From positions 1 through 64,000 of the forward strand of contig JAGXNR010000004.1 in the NCBI GenBank assembly GCA_019894875.1: DNA of 64,000 bases, written 5' to 3'. Shown piece after piece: positions 54,979 to 63,181 of this stretch; within the stretch, counting starts at the first letter, position 1, and each line of letters starts with the position of its first letter. The notes below the pieces were generated by a model that was not told where the DNA came from, made no database searches, and was given only the letters and a program-made list of their open reading frames with translations. The position numbers and the translations under genes were made by a program. The stretch comes from Promethearchaeota archaeon. Its GTDB lineage: Archaea; Asgardarchaeota; Lokiarchaeia; Sigynarchaeales; SOKP01.

Positions 54979-56175
54979 TTATTTTTCGAATAGGTCTGAT
55001 GGTAAAAATTGTTCAGATATTAATCTTTGGAAATGTTTTGGGGAGGGTCGATTTCCATATTTTTCAGTGATAAGCCGTTCTCCTTGGTAAATTAATATAT
55101 ATGGCGCCCAAAGCTCATCTGAAATAAAATCCATCATTGAATTAAAACCCTCATCAGGAATTACTTTAAAATTCTTAGTATAACTTATCAGTTTATCATC
55201 GTTCCATCCATCAACATACTTATGATAAGCTAAATTACTTTCAAATTTCCTAAATCCTTCTCTAATTTCTTTTTGACCAATTAAAATCTCTAAAGAATCT
55301 TCTTCTTTCGGAGAGGGTAAGAAGTTTTCTAATAAGATTTTCGAACTTTCTCCAGTTCTAAATATTACCGATTCCGCTAATACCCCAATACCCTCCGAAA
55401 TGACTATCTCAGGTGTATAAATTAGAAGAATAGAGCTTTCAAAATAACCCTTATCATGAAATAAATATTTTTGTTTAACGGATCTTTCTGTATGGTGTCC
55501 AGGATACACCTCGTGACACACATACTTCAATAAATTAGGCCAATAATGAATTTTCTCAATATTTATTTCAATTCTCGATAAAAAATTTCCCAAATACCAA
55601 CAATACATTAACCAGCTCTGATTCATGACTTCAGTTACTTCTACCTTTTCATTATCCGGTAACAATCCTGGAAAAATCTTTTGGGTTTGTTTTCGTGCAA
55701 TTTTGAGCGCTTCTAAGAATTTACTTCTTAAGATTTTAGGGGGTATCTTCCTCTTATTAACATATCTTTTTATGCGGTTAGGTAAAGGTCCCTTTCCAAG
55801 ATATAATTTATCTGCTTTTATTGAAAGATCATAAAAGAAATCATCATCATACAAAACTGGTTTAAAATCAAATAGATCCTCAACTAGTTTTAAGTAGGGG
55901 ATGCTTTCACCATCTAATTTTCTTAAAATTGTTTTAATTGCATATAGATTCTTCTGTAAAAACTTAAGACGATGTTCTTCAAATCCTTCATCTCTTATAT
56001 TTTCTAAGAGATTTTTACAATCACTTAAAAGTCTTTTAGGAGAAAATTTCTTTTCGAGATCTACTGCTCTTTTTAGTTCTAAGGGTCCATAATAATGCTC
56101 AACATAACCATTAATATGTTTGTTAATTCTCAGCCCTAAACTAAGGTAATTTTTCGCAAAATTATCTAAATCTAT
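54979..56175 (-). CDS. DUF885-like metallopeptidase-like protein
   Basis: The C-terminal part has CHEVYPGHHTE, an HExxxGH zinc motif of the DUF885/gluzincin type, and a downstream SEGIGVLAE segment giving the third ligand. The N-terminal part resembles DUF885 sequences (FAKNYLSLGLRINKH, NGYVEHYYGPLEL). The first TTG start is 55854, giving 291 residues; the same frame is open to 56232 and encodes the N-terminus, but has no ATG, GTG or TTG. ATA 56175 (IDLDNFAKNYL) is a possible start. The substrate is unknown; no signal peptide is visible. Confidence 0.7.
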   Translation of the reverse strand: MDLDNFAKNYLSLGLRINKHINGYVEHYYGPLELKRAVDLEKKFSPKRLLSDCKNLLENIRDEGFEEHRLKFLQKNLYAIKTILRKLDGESIPYLKLVEDLFDFKPVLYDDDFFYDLSIKADKLYLGKGPLPNRIKRYVNKRKIPPKILRSKFLEALKIARKQTQKIFPGLLPDNEKVEVTEVMNQSWLMYCWYLGNFLSRIEINIEKIHYWPNLLKYVCHEVYPGHHTERSVKQKYLFHDKGYFESSILLIYTPEIVISEGIGVLAESVIFRTGESSKILLENFLPSPKEEDSLEILIGQKEIREGFRKFESNLAYHKYVDGWNDDKLISYTKNFKVIPDEGFNSMMDFISDELWAPYILIYQGERLITEKYGNRPSPKHFQRLISEQFLPSDLFEK

Positions 56176-56360
56176 GCCTAAACGTAAATCTTCAAATGAC
56201 GTCTTTTGTCGCCTAAGATTCTTATTATTCCTTCATTTTTAAAATTTTATTTCAGTTTAATATAAACAGGCAGTCAAATTATGATCTGAAATTGAATTAT
56301 CTTAAAATAATAAAATCAGCATCAAAACTAGTGAATTTATGATAATTACATTGCCTAAAT

Positions 56361-56945
56361 TTATTTTCCACGACCTTTATTTGCTCGAATACTAGGTCGA
56401 GTTTTTTCAGATCCCCATCCTTTTTTATGTAAACCTCTCGATCTCTTTCCAGCAGATGTTAAACCTCTAGTAACTCTCTTCTTATGTTGAGGTTCAATGA
56501 TCCAATTTATTTTAGGATCTGATTTAATCACAGGATGCGATGGATCAACTAAAATAACTTCATAGTACCAATGTCTTCCATCAGAGTATATTTTATAGCT
56601 GTTAAGAACCTCCATGTTTGGATACTTTCTCTGAACTCTCTCTTCAGCAATCCATTGTAGATTTTTTCCTGTAGTATATCTTGAAACACCCATTGCTCTT
56701 GGTTTTCTTCCTCTCTTTGGACGGACTTTATGCATTCCCCCCTTTCGAATCCGAGCTCTTACAACAATAAAACCTTGTTTAGCTTTATATCCTAATTCTC
56801 GAGCGCGATAAATTTTAGTCGGTTTTTCTACTCTTTCGATTGATCTACCCTTTCGATATTCAATACCACGATACCAGTACGGAGTTTTATATCCTTTTTC
56901 GTGTTTTTCAAAAGTTTCCTTTACATGGCTGTATCCAGACTTCAA
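56361..56945 (-). CDS. rpl15e: Ribosomal protein eL15
   Basis: The protein is about 194 residues from the likely TTG start at 56945 (MKSGYSHVKETFEK); the frame is open to 56987. It has the eL15 core RARELGYKAKQGFIVVRARIRKGG (segment near 45-68), RPKRGRKPRAMGVSRYTTGK and the C-terminal RGLTSAGKRSRGLHKKGWG with GRGK at the end. eL15 is a large-subunit protein of archaea and eukaryotes. It is monocistronic; serA lies upstream on the same strand. Confidence 0.94.
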   Translation of the reverse strand: MKSGYSHVKETFEKHEKGYKTPYWYRGIEYRKGRSIERVEKPTKIYRARELGYKAKQGFIVVRARIRKGGMHKVRPKRGRKPRAMGVSRYTTGKNLQWIAEERVQRKYPNMEVLNSYKIYSDGRHWYYEVILVDPSHPVIKSDPKINWIIEPQHKKRVTRGLTSAGKRSRGLHKKGWGSEKTRPSIRANKGRGK

Positions 56946-57014
56946 ATTAATATAACACATCCACAAATTAATATTAATTAAAAACAAGCATATTATATTA
57001 TTTTTATGGTTATT

Positions 57015-57947
57015 CTATTCAGATATAAAATTCATTAAATAGTCTGTTATTTTTTCTGTGATCATAGTACTAGCTTGAATTTGAGTTTCTACTGTTTGGC
57101 TTCCGATATGAGGTGTAAGTATTAAGTTATCTTCACATGAACATAAATCCAAGTTAGTCAAGGGTTCTTGTTGATAAACATCTAAAGCAGCACCACCTAT
57201 CTGCTTATTTTTTAATGCATTTACTAAGGCATTTTCGTCAATTAAATGTCCTCTGGCTGTATTAATTATAAGAGTATTTTTCTTCATCATATTAAGTCGC
57301 TTTTCATTTATTGTATTTTTAGTTTCCTTAGTAGAGGGTAAATGTAATGAAATTATTTGAACCTCTTTTATAAGATCATCCACCTTACGATAAACAGTAT
57401 AACCTAATTTTTTTGCTAACTCAATAACTTTTTTCTCTGTATCGAATACTCCGATTTTCATTCCGAAAGCAGAACATCTTTTCGCAACCTCTTGACCGAT
57501 ATTACCAAACCCAATTAATCCTATCTTCTTATCTTTTAAAATGAATCCCATATAGTCATTTTTACACCACTTACCACAATGCATCGTCTCATCCGCTTTT
57601 GAGATATGCCTAGCTAAGTTTAAAATTAAAGCGATTGTTAATTCTGCTACTGAAACAGAAGGGGCTTCAGGAGTATTAAATACTTTAATTCCTAAATCTT
57701 CTGCCTTCTGTAGGTCAATATTGTCAAGACCAACACCGGCTCTTCCAATTACCTTTAATTTTTTACCACTTTCTAATATATTAGCAGTCAGTTTTGTTTT
57801 TGATCTAACTATAACAGCTTCATAATTCTGAATTTCTTTTTCTAATTCACTGGGGGTTAAATCATAAAATTCTTTATATTCGAGCCCATTATCATCAAAA
57901 ATCTTAAGAGATTCCTTCTGAATCTTATCTGTTATTAAAATCTTCAT
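57015..57947 (-). CDS. serA: D-3-phosphoglycerate dehydrogenase, short form
   Basis: The 310-residue enzyme is SerA without the C-terminal ACT domain. It has the NAD motif GLIGFGNIGQEVAKR (about 145-159), the catalytic Arg in NTARGHLIDENAL and the TPHIGSQT histidine near 281. The conserved GRAGVGLDNID is at 72-82. It oxidises 3-phosphoglycerate as the first step of serine synthesis. Absence of ACT/ASB domains means no typical serine feedback. A closely related hydroxypyruvate reductase is possible, but SerA is favoured by the GRAGVGLDNID motif. Confidence 0.9.
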   Translation of the reverse strand: MKILITDKIQKESLKIFDDNGLEYKEFYDLTPSELEKEIQNYEAVIVRSKTKLTANILESGKKLKVIGRAGVGLDNIDLQKAEDLGIKVFNTPEAPSVSVAELTIALILNLARHISKADETMHCGKWCKNDYMGFILKDKKIGLIGFGNIGQEVAKRCSAFGMKIGVFDTEKKVIELAKKLGYTVYRKVDDLIKEVQIISLHLPSTKETKNTINEKRLNMMKKNTLIINTARGHLIDENALVNALKNKQIGGAALDVYQQEPLTNLDLCSCEDNLILTPHIGSQTVETQIQASTMITEKITDYLMNFISE

Positions 57948-58039
57948 GTAAATCTGAAAAAAATTATTTTTATTACCTAGAATAAATTATCCTAATTATT
58001 AATTGCTTTTAAATTAATTATTTTGAATTGTATTAACCT

Positions 58040-58495
58040 ATGGAAAGAAAAAATAAGAATAAAGAAATAATCAACAAATTAAAGGTTGAAAATGAAGAAG
58101 GATTAACAGTATCTTATGAAAAAGATGAGTTAAAAGAAAAATTTCCTTATTTAATAACTGAAATAGCGGGAAAAAAGAAATCCCTAAAAATTGACTCAAT
58201 CGAAAATAATACTGAATCAACGCAATTAAAGGTTGAAAAACCATATCCAGATGAATTAATAAATCCGACTGCCATTGATTTTTTAAGAAGATGCACAAAT
58301 AATAATGAAGCTCTCAGTATTTTAGATTATTTACTAAAACAAGAAGAAATCTCGGAAAAAGATTATAATTCTTTTAAAAATCAGATCCTTAAAGGGGAAG
58401 GACTAAAAACATTCATTGATAAGCATGGGGGTTTTAAAAGTCATGGTTATTATGAAAAAAAATATAGAAATGTGACCCAAAATAAAATAAAGTAA
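58040..58495 (+). CDS. DUF2095 family protein
   Basis: The 151-residue protein has the DUF2095 signature: a charged N-terminus, DELKEKFPYLITEI near 29-42, NPTAIDFLRRCTNNNEAL near 76-94, ISEKDYNSFKNQILKGEGL and a C-terminal GYYEKKYR tail. The family is archaeal with unknown function; the mixed helices suggest a small soluble protein. It is divergent from serA, 92 bp away. Confidence 0.8.
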   Translation: MERKNKNKEIINKLKVENEEGLTVSYEKDELKEKFPYLITEIAGKKKSLKIDSIENNTESTQLKVEKPYPDELINPTAIDFLRRCTNNNEALSILDYLLKQEEISEKDYNSFKNQILKGEGLKTFIDKHGGFKSHGYYEKKYRNVTQNKIK

Positions 58496-58671
58496 AAATT
58501 AAGTGCAAACAGAAACATACGTAAAGAAGATAAGGCACTATATTTATTATATTACGAGAAGAAAAATGATGAACTTATGACAATAAGAACTAATGCTCTT
58601 AGTTATGATTCATGTCGCCCCAATCTGATTTTTTCTCTTTAAATTTAAAGGTTAGAGCTTCAGGGTATGCA

Positions 58672-58926
58672 TTATGAAGCATTTTCTAATTGATTCTTTA
58701 ATTTTAATCCTTTTTCTGTTAAGAAGTACTCCTTTTTCACTACTTTAATCAAGTTTAGTTCTAGTAAAACGGGTATTCTTCCCCTTACACACGAAATTGG
58801 CAACCCTGAAAATAACTTAATTGTTTCATAGTTCTTTGCTCCTTTATCAATAGCAAATAAAATCTCAATCCCCATATAGCCTAGGAGATTTTTTAAATCT
58901 TCTTTGGATTCTTCTCCATCAATCAT
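58672..58926 (-). CDS. Small winged-helix protein
   Basis: The 84-residue protein is a winged helix with ILFAIDKGAKNYETIKLFSGLPISCVRGRIPVLLELNLI as helix-turn-helix core (about 22-60), then the wing VVKKEYFLTEKGLKLK. It probably binds DNA or protein. It is 52 bp downstream of the longin-wHTH gene on the same strand and may be co-expressed. Confidence 0.75.
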   Translation of the reverse strand: MIDGEESKEDLKNLLGYMGIEILFAIDKGAKNYETIKLFSGLPISCVRGRIPVLLELNLIKVVKKEYFLTEKGLKLKNQLENAS

Positions 58927-58978
58927 TATAATCTGATAATATTATCTTCTTATAGAAACTAACTTAAAACTATTCGAT

Positions 58979-60199
58979 TCAGGAATTACTCCCGGTTTTA
59001 TTTGAATTCACATCATCAATGCTTAGTATGGGGGATTCCTCTTCTTTTTTATCTACATCTTTTAATTTTCGACTATATTTGTTAGTAACAACCGGTTCAA
59101 ATTCTTTTGGTAAGAGTTTTCTCATCCATTCAGGAAAAGCAGTAGTAATTTGCAAATTTGTTTTTAAAACAATATAGGTTTCACTGTTATAACTTAATTC
59201 TTCAATCACATCATATTTCTTCAAAAATTCGATTGTTTCCATTAATGTATCTAATGATTTTTTTGAAACCAATTTAGGTAGCATATCTTTTGAAATTAAA
59301 CCATTTCTTAATTCCGAAAGTACATTATACTTTTTAGGATCAGCCATTATTTGAAATAAAGTAAAAGTGTCTTCTTTTAAATCTTCATCGTTTTTCTTCT
59401 CATATTCACTATAATACTCTTGAACTTTTGGTAAGAGTAAATCAATTAATTCAGGTTTATCATCAATATACTCAATTACACTATCTGGAGGAATTCTTTC
59501 TGCATTGACTTCCTTCAATAGGAGTACATATTTTTCTACTAGACCAATTTGATTAATAAAAATGAATTGTTTGTCAACTAAAGTATTAATAATTACCTCA
59601 AAATCTTTATTGGGAAAGTTATCAAAAAACCATTCTCTTAGCCACTCTAAAGGTATCGGTCCCTTTGATAACATTTCTAACGTATCAAAGATATGTTTAT
59701 CATTCAATAAAATTGCAATTTTCTCTTCTTCTGTTTTTTCTCTTGTATCTTCAATTATAGTCCAATATAAATTGTTTAACCATGCCTTTATAAGTGCCTC
59801 ATTCTTTACTATTATCTCTTTTTCATTTTCATGATAATTTAAATCATTAATATAGAATGCTGTATAAATTTCTTCATTTGATTTCAACTGCTCTGAGAAT
59901 TCAATACATAAATCTGATATTTTTTCCTCGATTTCTGGTGAGATTTGCTGATCTAAAACTGTTGAAACCATTAACATTTCATTATTCCCACGAGCCCAAT
60001 CAGAGTGAATTTCGAAATAATAGTTCATTGATTTTAAATTTTCAAAAGAGTGAGTAAAAAAACCTTCATTAAATTGTTGATCCATGATATTGGAAATTTT
60101 AGCCGATAAATCTTTGTCTAAAGAATTTTTTGGTAATGAATAAAATACTAAAGGTCCGATCTTACGATGAAAATATGAAATGGCGACAATTGTCTTCAA
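58979..60199 (-). CDS. Longin-like plus winged-helix protein
   Basis: The 406-residue protein opens with a longin/roadblock-like domain (about 1-120): IVAISYFHRKIGPLVFYSLPK (2-22) and MLMVSTVLDQQ near 76 resemble the first strands of SNARE-type longins and of NPRL2/FLCN N-termini. Residues about 155-240 and 310-380 read as winged helices (IFDTLEMLSKGPIPLEWLREWFFD; KYNVLSELRNGLISKDML). Domain order longin-wHTH resembles NPRL2/NPRL3 of the GATOR1 complex. This is inference from sequence pattern only. A Rag-like GTPase lies 1.8 kb away. Function unknown. Confidence 0.6.
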   Translation of the reverse strand: MKTIVAISYFHRKIGPLVFYSLPKNSLDKDLSAKISNIMDQQFNEGFFTHSFENLKSMNYYFEIHSDWARGNNEMLMVSTVLDQQISPEIEEKISDLCIEFSEQLKSNEEIYTAFYINDLNYHENEKEIIVKNEALIKAWLNNLYWTIIEDTREKTEEEKIAILLNDKHIFDTLEMLSKGPIPLEWLREWFFDNFPNKDFEVIINTLVDKQFIFINQIGLVEKYVLLLKEVNAERIPPDSVIEYIDDKPELIDLLLPKVQEYYSEYEKKNDEDLKEDTFTLFQIMADPKKYNVLSELRNGLISKDMLPKLVSKKSLDTLMETIEFLKKYDVIEELSYNSETYIVLKTNLQITTAFPEWMRKLLPKEFEPVVTNKYSRKLKDVDKKEEESPILSIDDVNSNKTGSNS

Positions 60200-60407
60200 T
60201 TAATGAATCTCCATTACGATTTTTTTATTATATAAGCACTGCAGCTATTTTTTAATGTTTAACCTAAAATAAATTAATATTAAAGATTATATATTAATAA
60301 AGATAAATAAATTTATCTTAACTCAACCTCTAATATCTTTAGACATATAAAATACGCAGTTAACATAATTTTTTCTTTTAGATCTAATAAAAAGGTTAAC
60401 CTTAACA

Positions 60408-61145
60408 ATGTCTCCTATAAAACTAATTGGTTTCGATCTTGATGATTGTCTATTTGACTCCACAGGATTATCTGATAGAGCCAGAATTAAAGGGATCGAT
60501 GCAATGATTAACTTAGGATTAAGAATCGATAGAAATGAAGCTATTCGGATAATTTATGATATAGTGCAGGAATATGGTTCAAATTTTTCAAAACATTATA
60601 ATTTCTTCATTCGAAGATTAAATCAATTAAATGAAAATTTAGCTTTTATCCGTTATAATGACCGATATAAATTTATTGCCGCAGCAGTTATGGCTTATCA
60701 TGAAGAAAAAGTAAATTCAATTAGATTATATGATGATGTTGAAATCTGTCTTAAGAGATTAAAAGAATTAGCCATAAAAACTACAATTATTACTGATGGA
60801 TTGCCGATAAAACAATATGAAAAGATTTTGAGACTAAAAATTGATCATATTTTCGATTTAATCATTATCTCAGACGAAATTGGAATAAAAAAACCGAATC
60901 CAGAGTTATTCAAATATTGGTTGAAGAAGTTTAATGTAAAGGGTGAAGAGGCTCTATATATTGGAGATCGTTTAGATAAAGATATACTTCCTTCAAACTT
61001 AAATAATATTCATAGTGTTTATCTTCATAGAGGAGGAAAATATGATAAATATGATGCAAATGTTAAAATTGAAGGCAAGTTCAAGCCAGATTATGAAATC
61101 ACCAATTTAAATGAATTATTAGACATAATTGTTGAAATTCAATAA
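60408..61145 (+). CDS. HAD superfamily hydrolase
   Basis: The 245-residue protein has the HAD motifs: DLDDCLFD with D10 and D12, a cap region (20-110), a TDG motif near 124, and IGDRLDKDI near 189. It is a soluble haloacid dehalogenase-like phosphatase, subfamily with a small helical cap such as phosphoglycolate or sugar phosphatases. The substrate is unknown. It precedes a nitrilase by 26 bp in the same direction. Confidence 0.85.
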   Translation: MSPIKLIGFDLDDCLFDSTGLSDRARIKGIDAMINLGLRIDRNEAIRIIYDIVQEYGSNFSKHYNFFIRRLNQLNENLAFIRYNDRYKFIAAAVMAYHEEKVNSIRLYDDVEICLKRLKELAIKTTIITDGLPIKQYEKILRLKIDHIFDLIIISDEIGIKKPNPELFKYWLKKFNVKGEEALYIGDRLDKDILPSNLNNIHSVYLHRGGKYDKYDANVKIEGKFKPDYEITNLNELLDIIVEIQ

Positions 61146-61171
61146 TAAAGAAATACAAAGATAGTGAAGAA

Positions 61172-61984
61172 ATGAAAGTAGCGTGTATTCAACCTCAAAT
61201 CTTTCAAGATAGAAGTCAGTGTTACTCCGAAATTGAAAAAATTTTAAAGCATTTAATGGAAAAACATACTAAAAATGAAATAATTTGTTTACCAGAACGG
61301 TGGGTTCCGTTTTCCAAGAAATTTAGTGAAAATCTTCAAGAGGAGAGAGGAGGTGACTATCTTTTCGTTAAAAATATAGCCAAAAAATATAATACCAAAA
61401 TAATCTCTGGGGCAATTTGGGAAAATAGAGCTAATTCTGAAAAACCCGTAATTACTTGCTATTTTTTTGACGAAAATGGTGAAGAGATTGGTAGGCAAGA
61501 TAAGATCCACCTATATGCATATGAGCAAGAGCAATTTAAACCAGGAAAGATGTTAAATCTATTTAAAATAGACAGATCATATTATTTTGCAATTCTCATC
61601 TGCTTTGACATGGCTTTTTTTGAAACTCCTCGTATTGCTGTCGAAAATGGCGCAGATATTTTATTTTCTCCCACTTTAATAAGGGAGGATGGAATGTTTA
61701 ATTGGGATATTTATTTAAAAGCACGAGCTCTTGAAAATCGGGTCCCTATTGTAGCATGTAACTCTTATGGTAAGTATTTTCGGAGAAAGTTTCTTGGAGA
61801 AAGTAAAATTATTTCCTTTCTAAAAGGAAGTGTATCTCCTTCAAAATTAAAAATATTAGAGGCACCTAGTGGAGCAAGTGGGTTTATTTTTGATGAAATT
61901 GATTTAGATTTTCCCCGGAAGCTAAGAAAAATTCGCTTAAATGAAAAAATTGAAAAAGATAACATAATAGTAAAGAAAATATAA
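61172..61984 (+). CDS. Carbon-nitrogen hydrolase (nitrilase superfamily)
   Basis: The 270-residue protein has the catalytic triad E42 (LPERW), K111 (QDKIHL) and C144 (ILICFDMAFF) of the nitrilase/Nit family. It probably hydrolyses an amide or nitrile C-N bond. There is no signal peptide. It sits between the HAD gene and the Rag-like GTPase (16 bp downstream), so an operon is likely. Confidence 0.88.
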   Translation: MKVACIQPQIFQDRSQCYSEIEKILKHLMEKHTKNEIICLPERWVPFSKKFSENLQEERGGDYLFVKNIAKKYNTKIISGAIWENRANSEKPVITCYFFDENGEEIGRQDKIHLYAYEQEQFKPGKMLNLFKIDRSYYFAILICFDMAFFETPRIAVENGADILFSPTLIREDGMFNWDIYLKARALENRVPIVACNSYGKYFRRKFLGESKIISFLKGSVSPSKLKILEAPSGASGFIFDEIDLDFPRKLRKIRLNEKIEKDNIIVKKI

Positions 61985-62000
61985 GCTAAAAGGAATTTAA

Positions 62001-62963
62001 ATGAACATGAAAAATCCTATAGAATTACAAAAAATTCTATTTACAGGATTAGAAGATGGAGGGAAAACCTCAATCTTACTATTGTTAGACAAAAAATTTA
62101 GTTTGTTATCCACAGTTAAACCTACAATCAAAACAAGGAGGACTTTTTATACAAACTCATTATTGGGAATTAAGATTACCCGATGGGATTTAGGAGGTCA
62201 GAAAATATATAGAAAAATATATCTTAATGAAAAAAGTAAATACTTCACAGAAACTCAAACAATATTTTATGTAATTGATATCCAATCTCAAAAAAAATTT
62301 GAGGAAGCTTTGATTTATCTTAAAGATGTTATTAATATTGTTTCGGAAAATCATCTAAAAAATTTTCAACTTCTCATCTTACTTCATAAATGTGATCCAG
62401 ATATTAAAAACAGGAGCGATATAATTGAGAATCAAAGATTTCTAGAATCACAAATTACTAAAATTATTGGGAAATTAAAATTTTCGATATATAAAACTTC
62501 AATTTATGATGTAGCTACATTATTAAGAGCTTTTTCCGATGGAGTTTTTTATGCTACTCATAAATCTAAAATGTTTCAGACACTTTTAAAGGATTACATG
62601 GGAAAAACATTCAATAGTGCCACACTCTTATTTGATCAGAATTGTTTTATTATTGCCAGTAGATCTACAAATGAAGAGTATCAAAGAATTTGTGAAGAGA
62701 TTGCCCCTAGATTAACTCGAGCTCTTGAAAAACTCGAAGAATGGTCAATAAATACTGTGGATATAGTGACAACAATCGAATTTCCAGAAAAGCATTCAGA
62801 TTTCCAAAAAGAAGGCATTATCTTTCTTAGGAAATTAGATATTACCAATACAAGATTCTATCTTATTGCTCTATGTTTAAATAAAAATGTTAAAAACAAG
62901 GCTTATGAGTATTTACCTTTATTAGCTGATAATTTAAAGAACTTATTAGAAAGTTTTGAGTAA
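62001..62963 (+). CDS. Rag/Gtr-like GTPase with roadblock-like C-terminus
   Basis: The 320-residue protein has an N-terminal GTPase domain with P-loop GLEDGGKTS at 16-24, WDLGGQKIY at 62-70 (Arf/Rag-like switch II), and HKCD instead of NKxD at about 128-131. The C-terminal 120 residues (190-320) have the strand-helix pattern of roadblock domains (TLLFDQNCFIIASRST, EGIIFLRKLDITNTRFYLIAL). This architecture is that of Rag/Gtr GTPases that sense nutrients for TORC1. It lies downstream of nitrilase and near the longin-wHTH gene; function in archaea is unknown. Confidence 0.75.
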   Translation: MNMKNPIELQKILFTGLEDGGKTSILLLLDKKFSLLSTVKPTIKTRRTFYTNSLLGIKITRWDLGGQKIYRKIYLNEKSKYFTETQTIFYVIDIQSQKKFEEALIYLKDVINIVSENHLKNFQLLILLHKCDPDIKNRSDIIENQRFLESQITKIIGKLKFSIYKTSIYDVATLLRAFSDGVFYATHKSKMFQTLLKDYMGKTFNSATLLFDQNCFIIASRSTNEEYQRICEEIAPRLTRALEKLEEWSINTVDIVTTIEFPEKHSDFQKEGIIFLRKLDITNTRFYLIALCLNKNVKNKAYEYLPLLADNLKNLLESFE

Positions 62964-63181
62964 TCCGTTTCCTTATCCAGACAAATTTCTCTTTATTTAA
63001 TCGCGCTTTTATAGAATTGAAAAGGTATGAATATAATTTTGAGAGAAAATATTGATGATTAAATATAATCAAACCTAGATTTAGCTAAATTTTTTTCTTA
63101 TTTTTATTTTTAGTGACCTCTCTCTGGGGGGGTTTAAATACATTAAAATTAAAACATAAAAAAGAAAAATACTTTTATAAA

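Noticed and set aside
58599..58682. A 27-codon minus-strand ORF whose ATG overlaps the end of the wHTH gene at 58672
   Set aside because: It is too short, has no recognisable motif and could occur by chance.
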